Part shown: positions 47,163 to 55,543 of the stretch, in pieces
Position numbering within the stretch: the stretch's first letter is position 1
Layout of the letters: each line of letters starts with the position of its first letter
DNA from: Mesorhizobium loti
GTDB lineage: Bacteria > Pseudomonadota > Alphaproteobacteria > Rhizobiales > Rhizobiaceae
NCBI GenBank assembly: GCA_002356515.1
Contig: AP017605.1
Location: 3,295,001 to 3,359,000, forward strand
DNA: 64,000 nt
Direction: 5' to 3'
Translations under genes and position numbers: made by a program
The notes under the pieces: model-generated
Told to the model about the DNA's origin: nothing
Databases searched by the model: none
What the model saw: the letters and a program-made list of their open reading frames with translations, nothing else

Positions 47163-47750
47163 ATGCTTCGCGGACTGTACGACTGGACCCTGTCGCTGGC
47201 GGCGCGCAAATCCGCCGAATGGTGGCTGGCCTTCATCGCTTTCGTCGAGAGTTCGGTGTTCCTGGTGCCGGCCGATGTGCTCTATCTGCCGATGGCGCTG
47301 TCGCGGCCGGATCGCGCCTATCGCTATGCGCTGATCGCCACCGTCGCCTCGGTGCTGGGCGGCATTGCCGGCTGGTTCATCGGTCACTACGCCTATGAGG
47401 CGGTGGCAAGGCCGATCCTCGAATTCTACGGCAAATATGACGAGTTCGAGCAACTGCGCGTCTCGTCGGGCGTCGGCTTCATCATCCTGATGCTGATCAC
47501 CTCGGGCGCGGCGCACCTGCCGCCGATCAAGGTGGTGACGATCCTGTCCGGCGTCATCGGCGTCAATCTGGCGCTGTTCATCGCGCTGGCCATCGTGGCG
47601 CGCGGCGCCCGTTTCCTGCTCTTGGCGTGGCTGTTGCGCCGCTACGGCGAGTCGATCCGCGAGTTCATCGAAAAGCGCCTCGGCCTGATCGTTGGCGCCG
47701 CGGCGGCTGCCCTGATTTTGCTCTATATCGTCGTCAAATACGCCCTCTGA
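47163..47750 (+). CDS. YqaA/DedA-like membrane protein
   Basis: The 195-residue protein has the DedA/SNARE-associated layout: WWLAFIAFVESSVFLVPADVLYLPMALSRPDRAYRYALIATVASVLGG, then GWFIGHYAYEAV. Further hydrophobic helices follow (GVGFIILMLITSG; a C-terminal anchor at about 170-192). The E and P-A-D of the first re-entrant region match DedA proteins, which are lipid carriers (undecaprenyl phosphate or phospholipid flippases) or proton-dependent transporters. YqaA members are shorter. GGAGAGCCG precedes the ATG at 47163. dsbB follows after 79 bp, with a 9-bp hairpin in between. Confidence 0.85.
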   Translation: MLRGLYDWTLSLAARKSAEWWLAFIAFVESSVFLVPADVLYLPMALSRPDRAYRYALIATVASVLGGIAGWFIGHYAYEAVARPILEFYGKYDEFEQLRVSSGVGFIILMLITSGAAHLPPIKVVTILSGVIGVNLALFIALAIVARGARFLLLAWLLRRYGESIREFIEKRLGLIVGAAAAALILLYIVVKYAL

Positions 47751-47757
47751 GGCCTCG

Positions 47758-47780
47758 TCAAAACCGGGTAACGGTTTTGA
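47758..47780 (+). terminator. Possible terminator between yqaA and dsbB
   Basis: TCAAAACCG (47758-47766) pairs exactly with CGGTTTTGA (47772-47780) around GGTAA. The stem is 9 bp and its second arm has a TTTT run. Termination by this element would be weak, so it may only attenuate. Confidence 0.4.
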
Positions 47781-47829
47781 GACGGGCAAGCGGACCTGCC
47801 GGGCGGCGAACTCAATGGACGGAAGACCC

Positions 47830-48348
47830 ATGACAGCGACCATGAATGCCGATACCGGACGCCAGCGGACGCGAACCGCCCTGTTTCTCGCCGTCGCCAT
47901 GGCCGCGACCGTTGGTTCGGCGCTCTGCTTCCAGTACATTGGCGGCTATATCCCCTGCCACCTCTGCCTGGAACAGCGCACCCCCTACTATATCGGCGCG
48001 CCGCTGATGGTGCTGGCGGTGATTGCCTCGATGCTGCGCGCGCCGGCCTGGCTGACGCGTGGCCTGCTGGGCATTGGCGGCCTGCTGATGCTCTACGGCC
48101 TCTATCTCGGCGTCTACCATTCCGGCGTCGAATGGCAGTGGTGGGCCGGCCCGACCGACTGCACGGCGGGCGCCGGCCCGGTCGACACCGGCGGCAAGGG
48201 CGTGCTCGACGCGCTCGACAAATTCGTGCCGCCCTCCTGCGACAAGGCCGCGCTGCGCATCCTGGGCCTGTCGCTGGCCGGCTGGAACGCCATCGCCAGC
48301 CTGATCCTGGCCGCGGTCGCCTTGCGGGGTGCGCTCGCCCGCGACTGA
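47830..48348 (+). CDS. Disulfide bond formation protein DsbB
   Basis: DsbB reoxidizes DsbA and hands electrons to ubiquinone. The 172-residue protein has four transmembrane helices, the first periplasmic pair Cys43-His-Leu-Cys46 (GYIPCHLCLEQRTPYY), and a second pair in the loop GPTDCTAGAGPVDTGGKGVLDALDKFVPPSCDKA, with the pattern expected of DsbB. ATG 47830 has GGAAG upstream; ATG 47815 is an alternative. It does not carry a long cytosolic extension. It may share transcription with yqaA and converges on the HNH nuclease gene. Confidence 0.9.
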   Translation: MTATMNADTGRQRTRTALFLAVAMAATVGSALCFQYIGGYIPCHLCLEQRTPYYIGAPLMVLAVIASMLRAPAWLTRGLLGIGGLLMLYGLYLGVYHSGVEWQWWAGPTDCTAGAGPVDTGGKGVLDALDKFVPPSCDKAALRILGLSLAGWNAIASLILAAVALRGALARD

Positions 48349-48431
48349 AGCAAAACCAGCGCGACGCAGAGTTCGTCCAGAAATTCGGCAGGCTGCGTCA
48401 AGCGGCCAGCATGGCGGATTTCTGCCGAACT

Positions 48432-48989
48432 CTATGGCTCCAGTTCGACATCCCAGTAGAGATAATCCATCCAGCTTTCATGCAGATGGTTCGGCGGGAA
48501 CAGGCGGCCATTGTTGTGCAAATCATGCACGGTCGGCTGATAGGGCTTCTGCAGCGGCCACATCTTGGCGTGCGCCGGCATCATGCCGCCCTTCCTCAGA
48601 TTGCAGGGCGAGCAGGCGGCGACGACATTCTCCCAGGTCGTCGCGCCGCCACGATGGCGGGGGATGACATGGTCGAAGGTGAGGTCGTCGGGCGTACCGC
48701 AATATTGGCACTGGAAGCGGTCGCGCAGGAAGACGTTGAAGCGGGTGAAGGCAGGATGCCTTGACGGCTTCACATAAGCCTTCAGGCTGACCACGCTCGG
48801 CAGCTTCATCGAGAAGGTCGGCGAGGACACCGCATGCTCGTATTCGGCGACGATGTTCACCCGATCGAGGAACACCGCCTTGATGGCGTCCTGCCAGGAC
48901 CAGAGCGACAAGGGGTAATAGCTGAGCGGACGGTAATCCGCATTCAGCACCAGTGCTGGAAGCCCATCCGGAGATACGGCAACCGTCAC
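48432..48989 (-). CDS. HNH endonuclease family protein
   Basis: The 185-residue protein has an HNH motif with four zinc-type Cys: FQCQYCG, then LTFDHVIPRHRGGATTWENVVAACSPCN. The catalytic His is in DHV and the N in TTWENV. The N-terminal half (ALVLNADYRPLSYYPLSLWSWQDAIKAVFLDRV) is the standard extension of this HNH group, found in most Hyphomicrobiales. Function is unknown, perhaps a housekeeping nuclease. It starts at GTG 48989 with an ideal AAGGAGGT ribosome site seven bases upstream. It converges on dsbB. Confidence 0.9.
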   Translation of the reverse strand: MTVAVSPDGLPALVLNADYRPLSYYPLSLWSWQDAIKAVFLDRVNIVAEYEHAVSSPTFSMKLPSVVSLKAYVKPSRHPAFTRFNVFLRDRFQCQYCGTPDDLTFDHVIPRHRGGATTWENVVAACSPCNLRKGGMMPAHAKMWPLQKPYQPTVHDLHNNGRLFPPNHLHESWMDYLYWDVELEP

Positions 48990-49117
48990 GTGTTTACCTC
49001 CTTGGTTCTAGACCCGAACGGCGCGGATACTGTAAGCCCGACATGACAGGGATGTGAAGCGGATTGTGGTTCGCGCGACGTGCCAAAAAAGCATGATTTT
49101 TATGCTTTTTTGCGGAT

Positions 49118-49759
49118 TCAGGCGGGCGGTGCGGCGTCCCTGCCCCTGGTTTCGCGATAATAGGACCAGAAAAGCCGCGATGCGACACCTCGCCACGGGC
49201 TCCATGATTCGGCCAATGCGATCAGTGTTTTCTCCGGCGGACGCGGGTCGATGCCGAGCGCATGGCCGACCGCCGTTTGCAGCGCGACGTCGCGCGCGGG
49301 AAAAATGTCGGGGTGCCCGGCGGCGAACAGGAGGTACACTTCCGCCGTCCAGGGACCGATACCGGGCACCGCCGTCATCGCCGTGATCGCTTCCTCTGCA
49401 TCGAGCGAACAGAGGTGATTGAGGTCGAGCCCGTCGGCCACGGCCTGGGCAATCGCGATCAGGCCGCGCTGCTTGGGCCGCGACAGGCCGGCCTCGCGAA
49501 ACATGTCCTCGCCGGCGGCCAGGATCGCCTGCGGCGTCAGCGGATCGACCAGCTTCGTCAGCCGGCCGAATATGGCATCAGCACTCGCTCGGGAGACCTG
49601 CTGCGAGACGATGATCGAGGCGAGGCTCCTGAAGCCAGGCTCGGAGAGCCGCAGCGGCACTTCGCCGGCCATGCCACGCACCTTTTCCAGGCGCGGGTCG
49701 ATGATGCAAAGCGCATCGAGCCCGCGCGCAATGTCGTCCAGTGTGGCGATGCGTTGCAT
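49118..49759 (-). CDS. DNA-3-methyladenine glycosylase (AlkA-like)
   Basis: The 213-residue protein is an HhH-GPD DNA glycosylase. It has ASIIVSQQVSRASADAIFGRL, the helix-hairpin-helix AITAMTAVPGIGPWTAEVYLLFAAGHPDIFPARDVALQ and the catalytic Asp in FPARDVAL. It removes alkylated bases such as 3-methyladenine in base-excision repair. I start at ATG 49759 with AAGGATACC upstream; an open frame running much further upstream is antisense to gluQRS and not real. It is shorter than E. coli AlkA and matches the AlkA-like type 2 enzymes. It is divergent from the GluQ-RS gene. Confidence 0.9.
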   Translation of the reverse strand: MQRIATLDDIARGLDALCIIDPRLEKVRGMAGEVPLRLSEPGFRSLASIIVSQQVSRASADAIFGRLTKLVDPLTPQAILAAGEDMFREAGLSRPKQRGLIAIAQAVADGLDLNHLCSLDAEEAITAMTAVPGIGPWTAEVYLLFAAGHPDIFPARDVALQTAVGHALGIDPRPPEKTLIALAESWSPWRGVASRLFWSYYRETRGRDAAPPA

Positions 49760-49834
49760 GGTATCCTTGTCCGCGAATGTGCCGCAAAGTAGCAACCGCC
49801 GAAACCGCAGCACAACCCGATTGCCGCCTGAGAC

Positions 49835-50710
49835 ATGACGCTCCTGACATTCCGCTTCGCGCCTAGCCCCAACGGCGAACTGCATCTCGGCCACGCCTAT
49901 TCGGCGCTGCTCAACCAGAAGCTGGCAAAGGCCAGTGGCGGCCGCCTGCTGCTGCGCATCGAGGATATCGACACCACGCGCTGCACGCCGCAATTCGAGG
50001 CGGGCGTGCTTGCCGATCTGAAATGGCTGGGGCTCGGCTGGGAGGAGCCGGTGCGCCGCCAGTCCGAGCATTTCGCCGAGTACGGGGCGGTGCTCGACCG
50101 GTTGATCCAAGAAGAACTCGTCTATCCCGCCTTCATGAGCCGTAGCGAGATCAGGGCCTTCATCGCCGACAGCGAAAAGCGCGGGCGCGACTGGCCGCGC
50201 GATCCCGATGGCGTGCCGCTCTACCCTCCGTCCGACAAGGCGTTGAGCGTGAGCGAGCGCAAGCGGCGCATCGCTGACCACGAGCCCTTCGCCTGGCGGC
50301 TGGATGTCGATGCCGCCATGGCGCGTGTCGGCAGAGACCTCGCATGGACCGAGTTCACCGATGAGACGCTGTCCGCGACCCGTTCGGTCGAAGCGCGCCC
50401 GCAGGACTGGGGCGACGTGATCGTGGCGCGCCGCGACATCCCGACCAGCTACCACCTCGCCGTCGTCATGGACGACGCGCTGCAAGGCGTCAGCCATATC
50501 GTGCGCGGACAGGACCTGTTTTCCGCCACCGGCGTGCAGCGCCTGCTGCAGGAACTGCTTGGGCTGCCGCAACCCGCCTATTTCCACCATCGGCTTATCC
50601 TCGGACCGGACGGGCGAAAGCTATCGAAGAGCCTTGGCGACACCGGCCTTGCCAAGCTGGGCGGGGCCGGCGCTAGCCCCGACGATATCAGGCGAATGGT
50701 CGGACTTTGA
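49835..50710 (+). CDS. gluQRS: Glutamyl-Q tRNA(Asp) synthetase
   Basis: GluQ-RS glutamylates the queuosine at position 34 of tRNA-Asp. The 291-residue protein resembles the catalytic core of glutamyl-tRNA synthetase without the anticodon domain. It has FRFAPSPNGELHLGHAYSALLN (HIGH-like HLGH), RIEDIDTTRC, VIVARRDIPTSYHLAVVMDDA and the KLSKS motif (GRKLSKSLGDTG). The length and the missing C-terminal domain identify the paralogue. It is divergent from the glycosylase gene. The start is ATG 49835. Confidence 0.93.
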   Translation: MTLLTFRFAPSPNGELHLGHAYSALLNQKLAKASGGRLLLRIEDIDTTRCTPQFEAGVLADLKWLGLGWEEPVRRQSEHFAEYGAVLDRLIQEELVYPAFMSRSEIRAFIADSEKRGRDWPRDPDGVPLYPPSDKALSVSERKRRIADHEPFAWRLDVDAAMARVGRDLAWTEFTDETLSATRSVEARPQDWGDVIVARRDIPTSYHLAVVMDDALQGVSHIVRGQDLFSATGVQRLLQELLGLPQPAYFHHRLILGPDGRKLSKSLGDTGLAKLGGAGASPDDIRRMVGL

Positions 50711-50860
50711 CGGCTGCGAGATCGGGAGAACCACCCGCAGAACCCGCCACCGATTGAATTCCCGTGATGCATGGATCAATCGTTTCGTTTTGCACGCCGG
50801 GTTGAACGGGACTAGAGCAACGCCACGTTCAGTTCTCACCAGCGTCGCGGTCTCCCGAGA

Positions 50861-51772
50861 ATGCACAGCATCAAGCGGTTCATCCCCGCCACCTTCGTCG
50901 TCCTGTGGGCGACCGGCTTCATCGGCGCGCGCTACGCCATGCCGTGGGCGGAGCCGTTCACCTTCCTCGCCGCCCGTTTCGTCATTGCGGCCATCCTGCT
51001 GGCTGTGCTGATGCCCGTCCTAGGCTCGAAACGAGCCACCCGAAAGGAAGCGCTGCACGCCACCGGCGCCGGCGTGCTGATGCATGGCGTCTATCTCGGC
51101 GCCGTCTTCTGGGCCATCCACAGGGGCATGCCGGCCGGGTTTTCGGCCCTGATCGTCGGCCTGCAACCGCTGATCACGGCCGTCCTGGCCGGCAAGTTCC
51201 TGGGCGAGGCCATCCTGCCGCGCCACTGGCTTGGCCTCGGCATCGGCCTGATCGGCATCGTCATCGTGCTGTGGCCAAAGCTTGGCGCGCTGGGCGGCGG
51301 CGTGACCGCGGCGACGCTGACCGCCTCGCTGGTCTCGGTGCTCGGCATGAGCGCCGGCACGATCTGGCAAAAGCGCTTTGCTTCCGGCGGCGACCTGGTG
51401 GCGGCGACCATGTGGCAATATGTCGGCGGCGCCGCGCTGATGATCCTGGCCGCGCTCGCCTTCGAAACACACACCGTCATCATCAACGGCGAACTGATCT
51501 TCGCCATGGCCTGGCTGGTGCTGGTGCTGTCGCTCGGCGCCATCTTCCTTTTGATGGTGATGATCCGCGACGGCGAAATGTCGAAAGTCGCCTCGCTGTT
51601 CTACCTGGTGCCGGCGGTGACGGCGATCATCGCCTGGGCGCTGTTCGACGAACAGCTCAACGCGCTGCAGATCGTCGGCATGGCGATCACCACCTTCGGC
51701 GTCGGCCTGGCGACGGCGCGGCAGGCCAAGGGGAGAGCTGTGGGGCTGGGAACTGAGGAACTGAGGAACTGA
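50861..51772 (+). CDS. EamA/DMT superfamily transporter
   Basis: The 303-residue protein has ten helices in two EamA halves. The start FIPATFVVLWATGFIGARYAMPWAEPFTFLAARFVIA is typical, with HGVYLGAVFWAIHRGMPAGFSALIVGLQPLITA in the first half and SVLGMSAGTIWQKR, LVPAVTAIIAWALFDEQL in the second. It probably exports amino acids or metabolites. The gene's last codons (GTEELRN and the stop) lie in a tandem AACTGAGG array, so the extreme C-terminus varies with that repeat. It stands alone between gluQRS and the convergent yihY gene. Confidence 0.88.
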   Translation: MHSIKRFIPATFVVLWATGFIGARYAMPWAEPFTFLAARFVIAAILLAVLMPVLGSKRATRKEALHATGAGVLMHGVYLGAVFWAIHRGMPAGFSALIVGLQPLITAVLAGKFLGEAILPRHWLGLGIGLIGIVIVLWPKLGALGGGVTAATLTASLVSVLGMSAGTIWQKRFASGGDLVAATMWQYVGGAALMILAALAFETHTVIINGELIFAMAWLVLVLSLGAIFLLMVMIRDGEMSKVASLFYLVPAVTAIIAWALFDEQLNALQIVGMAITTFGVGLATARQAKGRAVGLGTEELRN

Positions 51773-51878
51773 GGAATTGAAGAAAAAGCGGCCATATCTG
51801 GCGCTGTGTGCTCGTTCCTCAGCTCCTCAGTTCCTCAGTTCCTCAATTCTCCAGTTCCTCATTTCCTCATTTCCTCAT
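51751..51878. repeat. Octamer array forming a large inverted repeat across two gene ends
   Basis: Three AACTGAGG units and a diverged fourth (51751-51782) face eight copies of a TTCCTCAN-type octamer (51815-51878). The left array is complementary to the right array, giving a stem of about 26 bp (51751-51776 with 51815-51840) with one mismatch and a 38-base loop. The stop codons of the EamA gene (51770-51772) and the yihY gene (51875-51877) lie inside the repeats. Confidence 0.85.
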
Positions 51879-52726
51879 CCAACCCGCGCCCGCGCCTCCA
51901 GATAACGGCTGATGGCAGCGTTGAGCTCGCCCCCAAGGATGAAGATCGCCGAGACGATGTAGAGGAAAACCACCGCGATCATGATCGAGGCGAGACCAGC
52001 ATAAGTCGTCACATAGGACGAGAAATGGTCGAGATAGGTGGCAAACATCGTCGAACCGATGAGCCATGCCGCCAGCGTGAAGACGATGCCGGGCACCAGC
52101 GAGACGAAGCGGCGCTTGCCGGCAGGTAGCCAGTAATGCACGGCAAACAGCCCGCCGATGATGACGGCTGAGGCAATGACGTAACGCCACAGCGTGATCG
52201 TGCCGGTATAGGGCTTGATCCATTCGAAATGCGCTTCCGCCAGCCGCGCCAGCAAGGGTGCGAACACCAGAAGCACACTGATCGCCAGGAACCCGGCCGT
52301 CGCGATCAGCACGAAGAAGATGCTCTGCACCCGGCGATAGATGATGCCGCGCGTCTCCGTGACGCGATAGGCGCGGTTGAGCGACGTGCGCAGCGCCTCT
52401 ATGCCGTTCGAGGCAAAGTAGGCGGCAAGTAGCACGCCATAGGTCAACAGATCGGTGCGCCGGACGGTCAGCACGTTCAGCACCTCATGCGCGATCGGCT
52501 TGGCGATCTGATCCGGCCAGGTGTCGAAGACCAGGTGCACGGCCGTGTCGGCAAAGGCCTGGGCGCCGAGGAAGCTGCCCAGCGTCGTGGCGAAGATCAG
52601 GAACGGAAACAGCGCCATCAGCGAGGTGATCGCCAGATGGCTGGCCATCGCCCAGCCGTCATCGGTGTTGAAATGACCGAGCGCGTCGTAGAGCACGCGG
52701 CGCAGGGCGACAATATTCCGCAGCAA
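51875..52726 (-). CDS. YihY/BrkB family membrane protein
   Basis: The 283-residue protein has six hydrophobic segments and the YihY/BrkB pattern. It shows HFNTDDGWAMASHLAITSLMALFPFLIF, GVLLAAYFASNGIEALRTSLNRAYRV, and GIVFTLAAWLIGSTMFATYLDHFSSYVTTYAGLASIMIAVVFLYI. The family is not ribonuclease BN as once annotated; its role, perhaps transport or envelope integrity, is unknown. Translation apparently starts at TTG 52726 (GGGAGCG upstream). The last residues lie in the octamer array. Confidence 0.85.
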   Translation of the reverse strand: MLRNIVALRRVLYDALGHFNTDDGWAMASHLAITSLMALFPFLIFATTLGSFLGAQAFADTAVHLVFDTWPDQIAKPIAHEVLNVLTVRRTDLLTYGVLLAAYFASNGIEALRTSLNRAYRVTETRGIIYRRVQSIFFVLIATAGFLAISVLLVFAPLLARLAEAHFEWIKPYTGTITLWRYVIASAVIIGGLFAVHYWLPAGKRRFVSLVPGIVFTLAAWLIGSTMFATYLDHFSSYVTTYAGLASIMIAVVFLYIVSAIFILGGELNAAISRYLEARARVG

Positions 52727-52775
52727 GGACGCGCGCTCCCTTCGATTGTCTCGACGCCGCGAATATGGGAAGTGA

Positions 52776-53651
52776 ATGCGGCAAATGGCAACCCTGAGTC
52801 AAACCACGAATTCTCCAGCGACCGAGTTGCGCACCATCATCATCACCGGTGCGTCCTCAGGCATAGGCGCCTATTGCGCGCGAGCGCTGAAGGCCGAGGG
52901 CTGGCGCGTGTTCGCCACGGCGCGCAAGCCGGAAGACATCGCCGCCCTCGAAACGGACGGCATCGAGGCTTTTTATCTCGACTATAGCGAACCGGACTCG
53001 ATCGCCGCTTTGGTGACTTCAGTGCTCGAGCGCACGGGCGGAAGGCTGGACGCGCTCTTCAACAACGGCGCCTACGCCCAGGCCGGCGCCGTCGAAGACC
53101 TGTCGGTAGCAGCGCTCAAGGAGCAGTTCGAGGTCAATTTCTTCGGTTGGCATGATTTGACCAGCCGTCTCGTGCCGGTGATGCGCCGCCAGCGCCAAGG
53201 CCGCCTCGTCCATTGCTCATCGATCCTTGGCCTCGTGCCGGTACGCTTTCGTGGTGCCTATTCGGCATCCAAACATGCACTCGAAGCGCTGATGCTCTGT
53301 CAGCGCCAGGAATTGGAAGGCAGCGGCGTCCATGTTTCGCTGATCGAACCGGGGCCGGTGAAATCGAAGATCGCCAGCAATGGCCTGCCCTGGTTCCTGA
53401 AAAACATCGACATCGAGAATTCCGTGCACAGCGCCGACTATGCCGTGCAGCTGGAGCGGCTGCGCGCCGGCGGCAGCCAGTCGGCGCTGAAGCCTGGGCC
53501 GGAAGTGGTCCATAAGGTTCTGCGCCATGCACTTCTGTCGCGGCGCCCGCGCCCGCACTATGTGGTAACGCTGCCGGCCAGGATCGGCGCGGCGCTCAAA
53601 CGCATTCTGCCGGCATCGATGCTCTACCGCCTGATGGCCAAACGCGCCTGA
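52776..53651 (+). CDS. SDR family oxidoreductase
   Basis: The 291-residue protein is a classical short-chain dehydrogenase. It has IIITGASSGIGAYCARAL (cofactor TGxxxGIG), DALFNNGAYAQAG (NNxG), the catalytic Ser in VHCSSILG, Tyr and Lys in GAYSASKHALEAL, and LIEPGPVKS. ATARKPED after strand 2 has Arg where NADP-preferring enzymes do, so NADP use is likely. The C-terminal part (about 200-291) is longer and more basic than in minimal SDRs. It resembles the 17-beta-HSD/retinol-type group. Substrate is unknown. The start is ATG 52776 behind GGGAAG, divergent from yihY by 49 bp. Confidence 0.88.
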   Translation: MRQMATLSQTTNSPATELRTIIITGASSGIGAYCARALKAEGWRVFATARKPEDIAALETDGIEAFYLDYSEPDSIAALVTSVLERTGGRLDALFNNGAYAQAGAVEDLSVAALKEQFEVNFFGWHDLTSRLVPVMRRQRQGRLVHCSSILGLVPVRFRGAYSASKHALEALMLCQRQELEGSGVHVSLIEPGPVKSKIASNGLPWFLKNIDIENSVHSADYAVQLERLRAGGSQSALKPGPEVVHKVLRHALLSRRPRPHYVVTLPARIGAALKRILPASMLYRLMAKRA

Positions 53652-53677
53652 ACGCGAAAACAACTGGAAACGCAACA

Positions 53678-53869
53678 ATGGCAACCGTCTTCAACATCCT
53701 CGCCATTCTGGTTATGGCCGCCGTGGCGATCGTGCTGATCCGAGGCCTTATCAACATGATGCGCGGCGGTTCCGGCGTCACCTCGAACAAGCTGATGCAG
53801 GCACGTGTCATGCTGCAGGCCGTGGCGCTGGTGCTGATTCTGCTGGCGGTGTATTTCACCCGCAAGTGA
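53678..53869 (+). CDS. HIG1-type twin-transmembrane protein
   Basis: The 63-residue protein has two helices (about 5-25 and 43-61) joined by a short loop with the HIG1-like motif SNKLMQARVMLQAVALVLILLAVYF. HIG1 proteins (Rcf1 in mitochondria) interact with cytochrome c oxidase and respiratory supercomplexes. In alphaproteobacteria they are predicted assembly or stability factors of the same enzyme. It precedes the cobalamin adenosyltransferase gene by 25 bp, as in many rhizobia. The role is inferred from family. Confidence 0.8.
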   Translation: MATVFNILAILVMAAVAIVLIRGLINMMRGGSGVTSNKLMQARVMLQAVALVLILLAVYFTRK

Positions 53870-53894
53870 GGATAGCGACCGTTCGGGAGGCGAC

Positions 53895-54476
53895 GTGGTC
53901 AAGCTCAACAAGATCTACACCCGCACCGGCGACGACGGCACCACGGGTCTCGGCACCGGTGAGCGGCGGCTGAAATCCGATCTGCGGGTCGATGCCTACG
54001 GCACGGTCGACGAGGCCAACGCCTGCATCGGCATGGCACGCGTGCACACGGCGCAGACCCACCCGGCGATCGATGCCATGCTGTCGCGCATCCAGAACGA
54101 TCTCTTCGACCTTGGCGCCGATCTGGCCGTGCCTGACGACGGCAAGCCGCTTGGCTATGAGCCGCTGCGCATCGTGGCCACGCAGACCGATCGCGTCGAA
54201 AAGGACATCGACCTTCTCAACAAGGATCTGCAGCCGCTCAAATCCTTTGTGCTCAACGGCGGCACGCCGGCGGCGGCGGCGCTTCACCTCGCCCGCACCG
54301 TGGCGCGGCGGGCCGAACGGCTGATGGTGGCGCTGGCTCAAGACCCGAGCGAGCACGTCAACCGCGATGGGCTGAAATACATCAACCGCGTCTCGGATTT
54401 CCTGTTTGTCGCCGCCCGGGCGGTCAATGACAATGGAAATGCCGACGTGCTATGGGTTCCCGGCAAGAACCGCTGA
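53895..54476 (+). CDS. Cob(I)yrinic acid a,c-diamide adenosyltransferase, PduO type
   Basis: The 193-residue protein adenosylates cob(I)alamin or its precursor from ATP to give adenosylcobalamin. It has the PduO-type signature: KIYTRTGDDGTTGLGTGERRLKSD (P-loop-like ATP motif), AYGTVDEANACIGMAR, the FVLNGGTPAAAALHLARTVARRAER helix and NRDGLKYINRVSDFLFVAAR. It starts at GTG 53895 with GGGAGG upstream and follows the HIG1-like gene in the same direction. Rhizobia of this group need the coenzyme for methylmalonyl-CoA mutase and ribonucleotide reductase. Confidence 0.93.
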   Translation: MVKLNKIYTRTGDDGTTGLGTGERRLKSDLRVDAYGTVDEANACIGMARVHTAQTHPAIDAMLSRIQNDLFDLGADLAVPDDGKPLGYEPLRIVATQTDRVEKDIDLLNKDLQPLKSFVLNGGTPAAAALHLARTVARRAERLMVALAQDPSEHVNRDGLKYINRVSDFLFVAARAVNDNGNADVLWVPGKNR

Positions 54477-54507
54477 ACGGACCATAAAGCGGAGGGGCCA
54501 GGCACGC

Positions 54508-55308
54508 ATGTTCATCCCGCTTTACGACACCAACAGGCTGCGCCACATCCGCCTGCAATATGTGACGATCGGCCTGATCGTGGCCAATGCGCTGGTCTAT
54601 TGCGCCACGGCACTGGGCGGCGAGAACTTCACCAATGCCGCCGTGCTTGGCCTCGGCTTTATTCCGTCGGTCGTTCACAACACGGCCGAGCTTGATCCTC
54701 GGTTCATCATCATTCCGGAAAGCCTGAGCTACCTCACCTATTCGTTCCTGCATGCCGATATCTTCCACCTTGGCGGCAACATGCTGTTCCTGTGGGTGTT
54801 CGGCGACAATGTCGAGGACGCGCTCGGCCACACCCGCTACCTGATCTTCTACCTTCTGTGCGCCATCGCCGGCGCCGCCTTCCAGGGCCTCGTCGCCTGG
54901 AATTCGCAGGTGCCACTGATCGGCGCCTCCGGCGCCATCGCCGGCGTGGTCGTCGCCTACCTGATCCTCTATCCCAGGGTGAAGGTCTGGGTGCTTGCCT
55001 TTGCCCGCATACCACTGCGCATTCCGGCCTTCATCCCGCTTATCCTGTGGGTGCTGTTCCAGGTCTTCATGTTCGCCGCTGGTGGCGAGGACCAGATTTC
55101 CTGGGCCTGCCACATCGGCGGCATCATTGCCGGTGCCGTGCTGGTGCTGGTCCTCCGCAGCCGCGGCGTGCCGCTTTTTGCCGGTGCCGACGAGGATACG
55201 GTGGTTCCCACATCAGACCAGCCGCCGGTTGCCGCCGAACCAGCGGCGCCTGAAGCGCCGGCCACCACGACGCGCTGGGGCCGGGGAAACCCTTCTGGCC
55301 TAAACTGA
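54508..55308 (+). CDS. Rhomboid family intramembrane serine protease
   Basis: The 266-residue membrane protease has the active-site serine in LIGASGAIAGVVVAY (GxSG), the histidine in WACHIGGIIAGAVLVLV, and six hydrophobic helices beginning IRLQYVTIGLIVANALVYC. FLHADIFHLGGNMLFLWVFGDNVED is the oxyanion-supporting loop typical of the family. It cleaves within transmembrane helices of other proteins; no target is known here. The cytosolic C-terminal tail (about 230-266) is Pro/Ala-rich and disordered. The ATG at 54508 follows GGAGGGGCC. It may be transcribed with the adenosyltransferase gene. Confidence 0.92.
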   Translation: MFIPLYDTNRLRHIRLQYVTIGLIVANALVYCATALGGENFTNAAVLGLGFIPSVVHNTAELDPRFIIIPESLSYLTYSFLHADIFHLGGNMLFLWVFGDNVEDALGHTRYLIFYLLCAIAGAAFQGLVAWNSQVPLIGASGAIAGVVVAYLILYPRVKVWVLAFARIPLRIPAFIPLILWVLFQVFMFAAGGEDQISWACHIGGIIAGAVLVLVLRSRGVPLFAGADEDTVVPTSDQPPVAAEPAAPEAPATTTRWGRGNPSGLN

Positions 55309-55417
55309 ACCGATTTGAGCCGCTTTCAGCGTATTGACGGCGGGGGTTGCCCAAACTACGGAAACGTCTCCGTCTGAGCCCCAAGGCTGTTAAGGAGCAG
55401 CCCAAGACGGGCAAAGA

Positions 55418-55466
55418 CCAGAATTTCCATCCGGCCAGAATTCCGTCTGGCCGGAATTCAGTCAGG
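55418..55466. repeat. Three 16-17 bp repeats upstream of etfB
   Basis: Units 55418-55434, 55435-55450 and 55451-55466 share a CCNGAATT core followed by a GG end and are adjacent. CCGGCCAG/CTGGCCGG (55431-55438 and 55447-55454) also form an 8-bp palindrome across two units. The block lies about 80-125 bp upstream of etfB and is a candidate regulatory array. Confidence 0.55.
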
Positions 55467-55543
55467 AATGTCGGCTTTCGACAACTCAGAAGGGGCGCAA
55501 GCTGTTATAGCGCGCCCAACTAGCGTGAAGAGGTGACAGGCAA

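Noticed and set aside
49760..50590. N-terminal extension of the glycosylase frame
   Set aside because: It is antisense to gluQRS, while ATG 49759 has a good ribosome site and gives a normal AlkA-like length.
55309..55417. Small RNA gene upstream of etfB
   Set aside because: No promoter-terminator pair or stable fold is evident; only the repeat block next to it is supported.
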